Notes: generated by a model from the letters alone, not told the origin. Numbered from the stretch's first letter, positions 38,864 through 48,940 are shown. The stretch is DNA of 64,000 bases from Dehalococcoidia bacterium (GCA_020847985.1 JADLBC010000045.1:29243-93242), one strand, 5' to 3'. Numbers and translations are program-made.

Positions 38864-39841
38864 CTAACGCAGGTTCAGCCGCGGCTCCAGCACATCCACC
38901 AGCGCGTCTCCGAGCAGGTTCCAGGCGTAGAAGAACAACACCACCGGCGTCGCCGCGCCGAGCAGCAGGTGCGGGTACTGCTGGAACGTGCGAATGAACC
39001 CCGCCTCGGAGATCAGGCTGCCGAAACTCGCCGCGGGCGGGTCGATGCCGAGGCCGAGGTAGCTCAACGAAACCTCCGCGCCCGCCATCCCCGCCATGCT
39101 GCTGCTGAGCCCGACGATGAAGAGCGGCATCACGCCCGGGAGGATGTGCCGGACGATGACGCGCCACGTCGATGCCCCCATCGCCTCCGCCGCCGTCACG
39201 TACGCCAGTTCGCGAATCGCCAGCGCCTGCGACCGCACGATGCGCGCGCTGCCCACCCACGCGAACGGCACCGTCGCCCCCGCGATGATGGTGAACTTGA
39301 GGAACGTCTTCGCCTCCGCGAACGACACCCACGTGTGGTCTTCGAACCAGTAGGCGAGGTCCGTGATGCGTGTCCGGAACGCGGCCGTGATGGCGAGGAT
39401 GAGGATGAGCGTCGGCAACCCGCCAAGCACTTCGCCCACGCGCATGATCGCCGTATCGACCCAGCCGCCGCGGTAGCCGGCCAGCAGACCGAGCCCTAGC
39501 CCGAGGAAGAACCCCCCCGTGACCACCACCACCACCGTGAAGAGCACCGTCGTCCGCGCGCTGTAGATGACGCGCGACAGAAGGTCCCGGCCGAGCGCGT
39601 CGGTCCCCAGCCAGTGGTCGGCGGAGGGCCCCTGCCGCGTCTCGCCCACGCGCAGGTTCTGGTCATTGGGGTCATAGGGGGCGACGAGCGGCGCCGCGAG
39701 CCCGACGGCGTAGAAGAGCAACAGGTACGCCACGGCGATGAGCGCGAGCTTCTTGCCGGCGAGCACGCGGAGTGCCGCCCAGCGTGGCCGGGTGTTCGCC
39801 TCGGGCGCGGCGAGGATGGCGCTGCTCTCGGCGACGGCCAT
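38864..39841 (-). CDS. Dipeptide/oligopeptide ABC transporter permease (DppC/OppC family)
   Basis: PYDPNDQNLRVGETRQGPSADHWLGTDALGRDLLSRVIYSARTTVLF; MGASTWRVIVRHILPGVMPLFIV. Confidence 0.93.
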   Translation of the reverse strand: MAVAESSAILAAPEANTRPRWAALRVLAGKKLALIAVAYLLLFYAVGLAAPLVAPYDPNDQNLRVGETRQGPSADHWLGTDALGRDLLSRVIYSARTTVLFTVVVVVTGGFFLGLGLGLLAGYRGGWVDTAIMRVGEVLGGLPTLILILAITAAFRTRITDLAYWFEDHTWVSFAEAKTFLKFTIIAGATVPFAWVGSARIVRSQALAIRELAYVTAAEAMGASTWRVIVRHILPGVMPLFIVGLSSSMAGMAGAEVSLSYLGLGIDPPAASFGSLISEAGFIRTFQQYPHLLLGAATPVVLFFYAWNLLGDALVDVLEPRLNLR

Positions 39842-39843
39842 CG

Positions 39844-40794
39844 TTACCCCCTCGCTCCGCCCACGCGGATGCGCGGGTCGATGAACGCGTACATGACATC
39901 GATGAGCACGTTCGCCAGCACGAACGACGCCGACCCGAACAGGATCAGCGCGAGCACCACGTCGAAGTCTGGAAGCTGCACCGCCTCCAGCGAAAGTTGC
40001 CCGATGCCGGGAATGCCAAAGAGCGTCTCCACGAAGAGCGCGCCGGCCGCCACCCCCGGCAGCGAGAGGCCGATGACGGTCACCATCGGCAGCAGCGCGT
40101 TGCGGGTGATGTGGCTGACGATGATGGTCTGCTCCTTCAGGCCCTTCGCCCGCGCCGTACGGATGTAGTCCTCGCTCAGCACGCCGATGACGCTCGCCCG
40201 CATCAGCCGTGCCACGCCGGCCACGCCAGGCAGGCCCATGACCAGCACGGGCAGGATCATGTTCGGCGAAAGGAATCCCTCCCAGCCGAGCCCGAACAGC
40301 TTGAGCTTCAGCACCAGCGCCCACTGCACGAGAGGGATCAGCACGTACGGCGGGATGGCGTCCAGCAGCAGCCAGCTCGAAATTGTGAGCGGGTCGAGGA
40401 ACGTCCCCCGTGCGAGCGCTGCGTAGACCCCCACCGGGATTCCGAGGCCGAACGAGATTACGAGGGCGAGCACGCCCAGGCGGCTCGATACCCACAGCTT
40501 CGGGAGGATGACCTCCGTCACGCTGAAGTCCCGGTACTTCACCGAGACGCCAAGATCCAGGTGCGCCAGGTTCCAGATGTACTTGCCGTACTGCACGGCG
40601 ACCGGCTGGTCGTACCCGTATTTGCGGCGCAGGACGTTCGCCTGCTCCTCATCGAAGCGGTTGCCCAGGATGGTCTCCGCCGGGTCGCCGGGCGCCAGCC
40701 GCAGCATCCAGAACACGAGGATCGAGATCACGAACAGGACAGGGATAGCCCAGAGCAGGCGGCGAATGGTGTAGCCGGCCAGCCCCGGGCCCAT
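39844..40794 (-). CDS. Dipeptide/oligopeptide ABC transporter permease (DppB/OppB family)
   Basis: YTIRRLLWAIPVLFVISILVFWMLRLAPGDPAE; DYIRTARAKGLKEQTIIVSHITRNALLPMVTVIGL. Confidence 0.94.
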   Translation of the reverse strand: MGPGLAGYTIRRLLWAIPVLFVISILVFWMLRLAPGDPAETILGNRFDEEQANVLRRKYGYDQPVAVQYGKYIWNLAHLDLGVSVKYRDFSVTEVILPKLWVSSRLGVLALVISFGLGIPVGVYAALARGTFLDPLTISSWLLLDAIPPYVLIPLVQWALVLKLKLFGLGWEGFLSPNMILPVLVMGLPGVAGVARLMRASVIGVLSEDYIRTARAKGLKEQTIIVSHITRNALLPMVTVIGLSLPGVAAGALFVETLFGIPGIGQLSLEAVQLPDFDVVLALILFGSASFVLANVLIDVMYAFIDPRIRVGGARG

Positions 40795-40800
40795 CGTCGA

Positions 40801-42486
40801 TTACGGCTTCACGATGTCGACGTAGCGGTACTTCGGCACCGTCATCGACACGTTCGGCAGGCCCTGCACGCACGGCTTCACGAGCGTGTGCGCCACCGGC
40901 CAGAAGATCGGGATGATCGGCGCATCCTCCAGGATCTTCTGCTCAGCCTGCGCGTAGAGCCCGTACCGCTTGTTCCGGTCGGTCTCACGCCGCGCCTGCT
41001 GCAGAAGGGCATCGACTTCGCTGTTCTTGTACTGCGTGTAGTTCAGCGAACTGTCGCTGCGGAAGAGCTTGCCCGTGAAGTCCTCCAGGTCCGGGTAGTC
41101 CGCCGACCAGCCGTCCGAGAGCATCTGGAAGGTGCCCTTGCGCTGGTCGCGCAGGTACGCCACCGGGTCCACGGCCTCCAGCTGCACCGTGACCCCGAGG
41201 TTGTCCTCCCACCCCTTCTGAATGGCCACGAGAATGTCCGGCGAGTTGCCGCCCGAGCCGCCGTAGCTGAGCGTGATGCGCGGCATCTTGCTCCCGGCGT
41301 AGTTCGATTCGCTCAGCAGTTGCTTCGCCTTCGCGGGGTCGTACGAAAGCGACTTCACCGACTCGGTATAGCCGGGCATCTCCGGCGGCGTGAAGCCGTC
41401 CGCCACCCGGTACGCGCCGTACACGAGCAGCTTGTTGATGCTCTCCCGGTCGATCGCCATGGCGAAGGCCCTGCGCACCTTCGGGTCATCGAACGGCGCC
41501 TTCGTGGGGTTCATCGTGATGTACGAAACCGCCATCTCGTTCGTCGCCCGGTAATCCTTCGCGAGCGGGCTCTTGCCGGCCTTCACCGCATCGAGTTCGG
41601 TGCCGGGCACGAAGCCGATGTGCAGTTCATCGTTCTGGTAGCGCGTGCTGATCGAGCCGCCGCCGAGTTCGAAGCGCACTTCCTCCAGCTTCGGCACGCC
41701 CAGGTGGTAGCGCTCGTTCCGTACCAGCCGGATCTGTTCCGAAGGCGTGAACTCCACGAGCTTGAACGGCCCTGTCCCGTTCGGGCGGCGCGTCCAGTTG
41801 CGCGGGTCTTTCTCGATCTGCTCCTTGTCGACCACGAAGGCGACCGGGTAGGTCAGTTCGGCCAGGAAGAAGTCCGCGGGCTCGATGAGGGTGATCTCGA
41901 TCGTCTTCTCATCGACGACCTTCACGCCGCTCACATCCTTGGCCTTGCCCGAGAGCTTGTCCGTGATCCCCGCGATGTCGCCGAGGTACGCCTTCGCCGT
42001 CGGCGAGGCTTCCTTCGGGTCGGCCGCACGCTCGATGCTGTACTTGAAATCCGAAGCCGTCACCCGGCGGCTGTTCTGGCTGAAGACGATGTTGTCCCGC
42101 AGCTTGAACGTGTACACCTTGCCGTCGCTTGAGACGGTGGGCATCTCCTTCGCCAGGTCGGGGATGACCTTGAGCTCCGGGTCGAGCGTCATCAGTCCGC
42201 CGAAGATCTCGACGATGTACTCGCTCGTCTCCACATCGCCGACCTGGATCGGGTCAAGCTGCGTGTTCGGTTCGCCGCCGGGGACGATGAGCGTCTTGCC
42301 TTCGCAGATCTTGGCGACCGAGCCGGATTTCGGCGTCGCGGCACTGCCGCCGCTGCTGGGGGCATCGTCGTCGTCGCCGCCTCCGCCCGCGATGGCGACG
42401 ACGCCCACGACGCCAACCATCAGGATGAGGAAGGCGACAAAGCCCATGAGGAGCATCAGGGTTCGGTTCGACAAATCATCACCCAC
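40801..42486 (-). CDS. Peptide ABC transporter substrate-binding protein (SBP_bac_5)
   Basis: VYTFKLRDNIVFSQNSRRVTASDFKYSIERAADP; VRRAFAMAIDRESINKLLVYGAYRVADGFTPPEMPGY. Confidence 0.93.
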   Translation of the reverse strand: MGDDLSNRTLMLLMGFVAFLILMVGVVGVVAIAGGGGDDDDAPSSGGSAATPKSGSVAKICEGKTLIVPGGEPNTQLDPIQVGDVETSEYIVEIFGGLMTLDPELKVIPDLAKEMPTVSSDGKVYTFKLRDNIVFSQNSRRVTASDFKYSIERAADPKEASPTAKAYLGDIAGITDKLSGKAKDVSGVKVVDEKTIEITLIEPADFFLAELTYPVAFVVDKEQIEKDPRNWTRRPNGTGPFKLVEFTPSEQIRLVRNERYHLGVPKLEEVRFELGGGSISTRYQNDELHIGFVPGTELDAVKAGKSPLAKDYRATNEMAVSYITMNPTKAPFDDPKVRRAFAMAIDRESINKLLVYGAYRVADGFTPPEMPGYTESVKSLSYDPAKAKQLLSESNYAGSKMPRITLSYGGSGGNSPDILVAIQKGWEDNLGVTVQLEAVDPVAYLRDQRKGTFQMLSDGWSADYPDLEDFTGKLFRSDSSLNYTQYKNSEVDALLQQARRETDRNKRYGLYAQAEQKILEDAPIIPIFWPVAHTLVKPCVQGLPNVSMTVPKYRYVDIVKP

Positions 42487-42650
42487 AGGCCGGGATTCGA
42501 TGACCTTCCGTCCAGGCCCAAAGCGCCGATTTCAGCCAGCGGAAACCGAGGAAGGTGCCGAAAAGAGTACACGGGCGCGGGCAGGGCCGGAACGGGGGCC
42601 GTTTCGCTCCGAAATGTGCTCTTTACCGCGCAACCAGTCTCCGAGGGAGC

Positions 42651-44084
42651 CTAGGCGGGCACCCACGACGCGCCGCGCGGCAGCGTCTCACGCTCCTCGC
42701 TCCAGAACGCGCCATTGCTGGCTTCGTTGCGGCCCGGCCTCCGGGGCCCTTTCTCGAGGATGCGCACCACCTCGCTCCATTGGCTCGCGAAGGTGAGCGG
42801 CGCTCCCAGCCGCGCCTCGCACTCCTCGATGGTCATGCTGTCCAAGAACTTCTTGCCGAAGTAGTCCAGGCTGGTTCGCGGCAGGATGAAGCAGTCCGGC
42901 TGCCGCCCGCCGAGCGCGTCCACGTAATCCTGCCCGCAAAGCAGCCCGCTCACGTTCACCCGCTCGCCGAACACCGAGTTCGTGACCATGACCACCTCGA
43001 TTCGCGCCCCCGTCAGCGGCTCCAGTTCCGCCGCGATTCGTTGCAGCACGGGTGCGATCAGCCGCCCGCAGCCCAACACCACGTGCCGTCCCGTCGCGGC
43101 GGCCTCCCCGCGCCTCGCCAGGCGGCGCTTCGTCCGCGCGAGGTCGTCCAGCATCGTCCGCACCATCCCGATGCCGTTTTCGTATTGGGCGAAGCCGTCG
43201 TACATGCGCGCGGGCGGCACATCCTCCTCGGCGGTGACGTAATACTCGTCGCTGCATTGGAGCACCGTGGCCCCGTGCCGCGCCCGGATCTCCGCCTGCA
43301 GCGCTCGCACCTGTGCCACCACGCCGCGTGCATAGCCGCGCTCCGGCCGCACAAGTTCGATCCCGTCGCGCTCCAGCGACCAGTCCTCCAGCTTCGGGCT
43401 CGCGCCCACGGGCACTACCGAGATCGTGCGCACCGTGGGATACAGCGCCGCCAGGTCGCGTACCGAACGGTCGAGGTTCGCGCCGTCGTTCACGCCGGGG
43501 CAGAGCACGATCTGCGTGTGCGCGGAGAGCCCGAGGTCGCCCAACCGGCGCAACTGCGCGATGACGTCCGGCGCCGTCGCGTTCCCGAGCATCCGGCGGC
43601 GCAGCGCGGGCTCGGTCGCGTGCACGGAGACGTTGAGCGGGCTCAGCCGCTGCTCCTCCAGCCGCGCCCAGTCCTCCTCAGTCAGGTTCGTCAGGGTCAC
43701 AAAGTTGCCGTGCAGGAAGCTCAGGCGGTAGTCGTCGTCCTTCATGTACAGCGACTTCCGCATGCCCCGCGGCAGACCCTTGAGGAAGCAGAAGAAGCAG
43801 TTGTTGTTGCAGAGGATGACGTCGTCCCAGGTCGCGCGCTCGAATTCGAAACCGAGGTCTTCGTCGATCTCCTTCTCGAAGAGGATCGCTTCGTCGAGCC
43901 CGTTCGCCTTGCGAATGTGCACCTCGACCTCGGGCTCGGACTGGTAGAACTGGAGGTCCACCACGTCGCGCAGCACGCGCCCGCCAAGCGAGACGATCGC
44001 GTCCCCGGGCTCAATCCCCGCCTCCTCGGCGAGCGAACCACGGCGAACACCGGAGATGACGGCGGGTTGGGGCGTCCTGTTCAT
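42651..44084 (-). CDS. PDZ-like / radical-SAM-like DUF512 family protein
   Basis: VRRGSLAEEAGIEPGDAIVSLGGRVLRDVVDLQFY (PDZ-like); CNNNCFFCFLKGLPRGMRKSLYMKDDDYRLSFLHGNFVTLTNL; C-terminal DUF512-type region. Confidence 0.88.
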   Translation of the reverse strand: MNRTPQPAVISGVRRGSLAEEAGIEPGDAIVSLGGRVLRDVVDLQFYQSEPEVEVHIRKANGLDEAILFEKEIDEDLGFEFERATWDDVILCNNNCFFCFLKGLPRGMRKSLYMKDDDYRLSFLHGNFVTLTNLTEEDWARLEEQRLSPLNVSVHATEPALRRRMLGNATAPDVIAQLRRLGDLGLSAHTQIVLCPGVNDGANLDRSVRDLAALYPTVRTISVVPVGASPKLEDWSLERDGIELVRPERGYARGVVAQVRALQAEIRARHGATVLQCSDEYYVTAEEDVPPARMYDGFAQYENGIGMVRTMLDDLARTKRRLARRGEAAATGRHVVLGCGRLIAPVLQRIAAELEPLTGARIEVVMVTNSVFGERVNVSGLLCGQDYVDALGGRQPDCFILPRTSLDYFGKKFLDSMTIEECEARLGAPLTFASQWSEVVRILEKGPRRPGRNEASNGAFWSEERETLPRGASWVPA

Positions 44085-44130
44085 GAAGGGATTCCATCGT
44101 ACCCGGGTTGCGGCGGCGCCGCCCCGGGGT

Positions 44131-45060
44131 TCAGGCCGGCGCGATCTCCCGGATGCGCGCTTCCACCTGGTCGATGCTGTAGTCGGGGGTCGACGCCCCG
44201 GCCGTGAGGCCCACGCGCTGCACGCCCTCGAACCACTCCGCCCGCAGTTCGTCCGGCCCTTCGATGTGGTACGACCGCGTGCCCTGCTCTTCGCACGCCT
44301 CGCGAAGGTTGCGGGTGTTCGCGCTCTTCCTGCCGCCGACCACGACCATCACCTCGACCTCGCGCGCGAGCGCGGCCGCCGCCTCCTGCTGTCCCGTGGT
44401 CGCGTGGCAAAGCGTGTTCACGATGTGGAATTCGAAGTTCCGGTCGCGCTGCAGGAGCATCAGGTTCGAAACGAACCGCCCGAAGTCCTCCATGCGGTGC
44501 GTGGTCTGGACCATCACACCGATCTTGCTCGGGAAGCCGCCCGGGAAATCGTCGATCTGGTCCTTGAGGTAGTCGTAGTCCGCGCGCTCGAAGATCGTCG
44601 CGTGGGAGGCGCCGCCGGCGTCGTGGGTCCAGCCCATGATGCCGCGAACTTCTTTGTGGCCGCGGTCCCCGAAGACGATGACGTGCCAGCCGTCGCGCAC
44701 GAACTTCGCTCCGTAGCGCTGCGCACGCGTGACGATCGGGCAGGTGGTATCGATGATGTCGAGCCCCGCCTGGTTCAGTTCGCGCACGACCCGTTCGCCC
44801 ACGCCGTGCGCCGTGATCGCGACGCGGCCCGTGGGCACCGCCTCCGCCGTCGCGCGGCCGACATCGCCGTCGATCTCGTCGGGACCTGGAAGCTGATGTA
44901 CGCCGGCGGCTTCGAGCGAACGAACCACGTGCGGGTTGTGAACGATCTCGCCGACGCTGAAAACGGGCACGTCGAGGGAGGCTTCGCTTTGCATAATCTG
45001 CACGGCGCGCCGGACGCCCATGCAGAATCCCATCTCAGCTGCTCGCCGGATCTCCACCAT
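44131..45060 (-). CDS. ispH: 4-hydroxy-3-methylbut-2-enyl diphosphate reductase
   Basis: EMGFCMGVRRAVQIMQ, ITAHGVGERV, DTTCPIVTRAQRYG, VNTLCHATTGQQEAA. Confidence 0.96.
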   Translation of the reverse strand: MVEIRRAAEMGFCMGVRRAVQIMQSEASLDVPVFSVGEIVHNPHVVRSLEAAGVHQLPGPDEIDGDVGRATAEAVPTGRVAITAHGVGERVVRELNQAGLDIIDTTCPIVTRAQRYGAKFVRDGWHVIVFGDRGHKEVRGIMGWTHDAGGASHATIFERADYDYLKDQIDDFPGGFPSKIGVMVQTTHRMEDFGRFVSNLMLLQRDRNFEFHIVNTLCHATTGQQEAAAALAREVEVMVVVGGRKSANTRNLREACEEQGTRSYHIEGPDELRAEWFEGVQRVGLTAGASTPDYSIDQVEARIREIAPA

Positions 45061-46501
45061 CAGCCGCGTTCCCGTCCTTCCCTGGATCAGTATAGGCGGG
45101 CAGATATTTGGCGGGTAAGAGCGCGGTTATTTCCGAGAAGATGCGTTCGGTGAGTTCGCTCACCTGCTGCTGCGACGGCCGCCGCACCTTCTCGACTGTG
45201 AACGGCGGGCCGATCGCCACCCGGATGCGCGGCTTGCGCAGGAGGTTCAGCGGGTTGCCAAGCTGCTCGGTGCCGATGATCGCGCAGGGCAGCACCGTCG
45301 CGCCCGACCGGTAGGCGATGAGCGCCGTACCCGGGTGTGGCTTGCCGACAAACCCCGTGCGGCTGCGGTGCCCTTCGGGGAACATGCCCAGCACTTCGCC
45401 GTTCTTGAGGATGCGCTCGGCCTGCAGCATCGCCCGGATGTCCGCGTCGAATCGGCGCACGGGGAATGCCCCCCACAGCCGCGGCGCCACCCCGAATGGG
45501 TACTTGTACAACTCGATCTTCGCCATCCAGCGGATGCGCCGCTTCGCGATCCCCGCGCCCACGATGGCCGGGTCGGAGTTGTTCAGGTGGTTGGAGACGA
45601 CGATGAGTGCCCCGCTGGCGGGCACGTGCTCCCGCCCCGTCGCCTTCCAGCGCCCCACGACCATGAGGACGAACCGCAGGAGGTAGGTACACCCCCAGTA
45701 GAACGGCGGCACGAAGCGGGCGTAGCTGAACCATCCCTTCGCGGCGCGGACGACGCCCACGGCCCGCGCCACGGGCGCCGGCGCTCCGGCGGCGGCCTTT
45801 GCCGCGGGAGACGCAGCGGCGCGCACGGCCGGCATCAGCGCGATTACCCGCGCCCGCGCGAACGCTAGCACTTCGTCCAGCGGCATCGCTGTAGTGTCCA
45901 CCTCGATCGCGTCGTCCGCACGGGCGAGCGGCGCCGTTTTGCGGTTCGAGTCCGAGGTGTCGCGGCCATGAATATCGCGCAGCGCCCGGGCCGCGTCCTC
46001 GTGCTGCTGCTCGGCGCGCCGGACCGCGCGCGCCTCCTCCGAGGCCGTGAGGAACAGCTTGAGAGGCGCATCCGGCAGCACCACTGTCCCGATATCGCGC
46101 CCGGCCAGCACGGCGGGCGCCGAGGCGGCGATTTCGCGCTGGCGCGCCACCATCGCCGCGCGCACACCGGGGATGGCGGCGTAGCGGCTCACGTTCCCTT
46201 CGACCGCAGCCTCCCGCAGTTCGGCCGTGACGTCTTCGCCGCCGAGAAAGATGCGCGTCTCGCTCCCCGCGCGCGCCGAAAGCGGCAGGCTCGCCGCGAG
46301 CGCCTCGCAGGCGGCGGCATCCGTGGCATCGATCCCGGCGCGCATCGCCGCCAGCGCGAACGCCCGGTACATCAACCCCGTATCGAGGAACAGGTAGCCG
46401 AATTCAGCGGCCAGCGCCTGCCCCACCGTCGTCTTCCCCGAGGCGGCGGGGCCATCGATGGCAATCGGCGCTGGCAGGCCCGGAGGCGGCTGGTTCGGCA
46501 T
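45035..46501 (-). CDS. Fused cytidylate kinase / 1-acyl-sn-glycerol-3-phosphate acyltransferase
   Basis: N-terminal IAIDGPAASGKTTVGQALAAEFGYLFLDTGLMYRAFAL (Cmk); C-terminal ALIVVSNHLNNSDPAIV and GMFPEGHRSRTG (PlsC) in the same ORF. ATG at 46501 preferred over 46528. Confidence 0.9.
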   Translation of the reverse strand: MPNQPPPGLPAPIAIDGPAASGKTTVGQALAAEFGYLFLDTGLMYRAFALAAMRAGIDATDAAACEALAASLPLSARAGSETRIFLGGEDVTAELREAAVEGNVSRYAAIPGVRAAMVARQREIAASAPAVLAGRDIGTVVLPDAPLKLFLTASEEARAVRRAEQQHEDAARALRDIHGRDTSDSNRKTAPLARADDAIEVDTTAMPLDEVLAFARARVIALMPAVRAAASPAAKAAAGAPAPVARAVGVVRAAKGWFSYARFVPPFYWGCTYLLRFVLMVVGRWKATGREHVPASGALIVVSNHLNNSDPAIVGAGIAKRRIRWMAKIELYKYPFGVAPRLWGAFPVRRFDADIRAMLQAERILKNGEVLGMFPEGHRSRTGFVGKPHPGTALIAYRSGATVLPCAIIGTEQLGNPLNLLRKPRIRVAIGPPFTVEKVRRPSQQQVSELTERIFSEITALLPAKYLPAYTDPGKDGNAADGGDPASS

Positions 46502-46528
46502 CGACGAGGAATGGTAGGCGATCGCCAT

Positions 46529-47308
46529 CTAGCGCGCCGGGCCGCCGCTGCGCTCCTCGGCGGCTTTGCCCGCGGCGTAGAGTGCGTCCACTTCGGCCGG
46601 CGTGAGTTCGCGGAAAGCGCCCGACCCGAGCGTGCCCAGGTGCAGCGGCCCCAGCCGGATGCGCCGCAGCACGAACACTCTGCGCCCCACGGCTTCCATC
46701 ATCCGCCGGATTTCGCGGTTCTTGCCCTCGCGCAGCACCACCAGTGCCCACGCGGGCGCGGCGGGCCTCTCCTCCGGGTCGTCCGAACGCGGCGGCACCG
46801 CCGGCGCGATCGAGGCCGCGCGCAGCCGGTCGCCATCCGCCTCCACGCCGCGCACCAGCCGCTGCATGTCCGTCCGCGAAATCGGCGCGTCCAGCCCGAC
46901 GAGGTACTCCTTCTCGACCTCGTAGCGCGGGTGGGTCAGGAGGCCCGTGAGATGGCCGTCGTTGGTGATGACGAGGAGCCCTTCGCTGTCCATGTCCAGC
47001 CGGCCCACGGGGTGCAGTTGGATGTCTCCGATCGGCACCAGGTCGAGCACGGTCTCGCGGCCCTGGTCGTCGCGCGCCGTCGTCACGAACCCCGCGGGCT
47101 TGTTCAGCATGAAGTAGCGGTAGTTCCCCTTGAGCACGGGCACGCCATCGAGCGTGATCTCGTCGGTCTCCGGGTCGGCGCGTGCGCCCAGGGCGGCCTG
47201 GACCTTGCCGTTCACCGCCACCCGCCCGGCGAGAATCGCCTCTTCGGCCACGCGCCGCGATGCCACGCCCGCGTTCGAAAGGATCTTCTGGAGACGTTCA
47301 ACGGCCAC
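46529..47308 (-). CDS. 23S rRNA pseudouridine synthase, RluB/RsuA family
   Basis: VAVERLQKILSNAGVASRRVAEEAILAGRVAVNGKV; VGRLDMDSEGLLVITNDG; EGKNREIRRMMEAVG. GTG start at 47308. Confidence 0.93.
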   Translation of the reverse strand: MAVERLQKILSNAGVASRRVAEEAILAGRVAVNGKVQAALGARADPETDEITLDGVPVLKGNYRYFMLNKPAGFVTTARDDQGRETVLDLVPIGDIQLHPVGRLDMDSEGLLVITNDGHLTGLLTHPRYEVEKEYLVGLDAPISRTDMQRLVRGVEADGDRLRAASIAPAVPPRSDDPEERPAAPAWALVVLREGKNREIRRMMEAVGRRVFVLRRIRLGPLHLGTLGSGAFRELTPAEVDALYAAGKAAEERSGGPAR

Positions 47309-47393
47309 GGGGCGCCTTCTTCCTGGGTGGGCTGGACACGAGTGTGCCGCGCGCGAATGCTCTCGCCCGCGCACCATGCATGCCGCGAATGGC

Positions 47394-48329
47394 TCAGGCG
47401 CCGGAGGTTTGCACCAGGCGGTGGCCGTCGAACGGGTTCGGCAGCCCGTATTCGGTGGTCACCAGCTTGAGGAAGTCCCGCAGCGGCGGCGCGATCGCGC
47501 GATTGCGAAGGACGTGCACCCCAACTTCGCGCTGCGCCGGCTGCTCCATATCGCGGATGTCCACTCGCTTCAGCGTGCCGGCCTCGCACTCCGGGTCCAC
47601 CGAAACCACCGGGAGGATGGCGATGCCGAGACCGGCCTCCACCATGTGCTTCGTCGCTTCCATCGAATCCAGTTCCATCACCGACTCGGGGACCACGCCC
47701 ACGCGCAGGAACATCGAATAGATCAGCGTGTGGTAGCTCGAGCTGCGTTCGAAGAACAGGAATGGCTCGCGGCCCGCCTCCGCTACGGTCACCCGCCCCT
47801 TCGCCGCGAACGGGTGCGATGGTGAGACCACGAGCGCCAGGTCGTCGTTGTACAGATGCAGCGACTCGATCTCCGGGTGCTGCGTGAGCCGCGTGATCGC
47901 GACATGCAGTTCGCCCGCGATGAGCTTCTCCAGCATGTCCTCGGTCGTGCCCGTCGTCAGGTGGATATGGACGCGCGGCCGCTCCTGCCGGAAGTGCTTG
48001 AAGATGGCCGGGAGCACATACGTCGCGATGGAGGAGCTCGCCCCGATGCGGATGCTGCCCACGTCGCCGTGGCGAACCGCCTCGATCGCGTCCGTACCCT
48101 CCTGGACGGCGGTGAGGGCGCGCTGCGCGTGCGGGATGAACGCATGCCCGGCATCCGTGAGCGTCACGCTCCGGCCCGTGCGCTCGAAGAGCCGCTCGCC
48201 GATTTCGCGCTCAAGCGATTGGATGCGCGCCGTCACGGACGGCTGCGTCAGGAACAGCGCCTCCGCCGCCCGGCTGAACGAACGATGGTGGGCGACTTGC
48301 AGGAACGCCTCGAGCTGTGCGAGTTCCAC
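47394..48329 (-). CDS. LysR-family transcriptional regulator
   Basis: VELAQLEAFLQVAHHRSFSRAAEALFLTQPSVTARIQSLEREIGERLFERTGRSVTLTDAG. Confidence 0.93.
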   Translation of the reverse strand: MELAQLEAFLQVAHHRSFSRAAEALFLTQPSVTARIQSLEREIGERLFERTGRSVTLTDAGHAFIPHAQRALTAVQEGTDAIEAVRHGDVGSIRIGASSSIATYVLPAIFKHFRQERPRVHIHLTTGTTEDMLEKLIAGELHVAITRLTQHPEIESLHLYNDDLALVVSPSHPFAAKGRVTVAEAGREPFLFFERSSSYHTLIYSMFLRVGVVPESVMELDSMEATKHMVEAGLGIAILPVVSVDPECEAGTLKRVDIRDMEQPAQREVGVHVLRNRAIAPPLRDFLKLVTTEYGLPNPFDGHRLVQTSGA

Positions 48330-48370
48330 TGGTGTTGTTTCCTCCCGGGGCGGAGCAGCCGAAGGCTGGC

Positions 48371-48616
48371 CTAGGCTTCCTTGAAGAAGTCGGCGTTCAC
48401 CTGGATGAAGCTCTTCCATTCTTCCGGCACCGCGTCCTCGTGGAAGATCGCCTGCACGGGGCAGGCCATTTCGCACGCGGCGCAGTCGATGCACTGGTCC
48501 GGATTGATGTAGTACTGCGGCGAGTCATCCTTCGTGTCGATGCAATCGACCGGGCAGACATCGACGCAGCTGGCGTCCTTCACCGTGATGCATGGCTGGG
48601 TGATGACGTAAGGCAC
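48371..48616 (-). CDS. 4Fe-4S/7Fe ferredoxin
   Basis: CVDVCPVDCIDTKDDSPQYYINPDQCIDCAACEMACPVQAIF. Confidence 0.93.
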   Translation of the reverse strand: MPYVITQPCITVKDASCVDVCPVDCIDTKDDSPQYYINPDQCIDCAACEMACPVQAIFHEDAVPEEWKSFIQVNADFFKEA

Positions 48617-48628
48617 TGGGTGCTCCTC

Positions 48629-48940
48629 TCACTCCGGCTCGACGCCGCGCTTGTAGACGACGATGTCGCCCTCGGCGCGGGTCTGGCAGGCCAGCCGCAA
48701 CCTCGGGTTTTCGACCGCGCGCGGGCCACGCTGGCGGATCAGGTTCTGCCGTTCGAAGCGCCCCATGGCGGAGACGCGTCCGAGGCCCGAAATGACTTCC
48801 ATGGCACAATTCGTGCACTCGCCATTCCTGGCACAGCCCACCGGCCAGAAGTACCCCTGGGCACGAACGGCATCCATTACGGTCTCGCCGGCGGGGGCAT
48901 CGACCTCGATCCCGAGCGGTTCCACACGGACTCGCGGCAC
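48629..48940 (-). CDS. 2Fe-2S ferredoxin
   Basis: GIEVDAPAGETVMDAVRAQGYFWPVGCARNGECTNCAMEVISG...LRLACQTRAEGDIVV. Confidence 0.88.
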   Translation of the reverse strand: MPRVRVEPLGIEVDAPAGETVMDAVRAQGYFWPVGCARNGECTNCAMEVISGLGRVSAMGRFERQNLIRQRGPRAVENPRLRLACQTRAEGDIVVYKRGVEPE

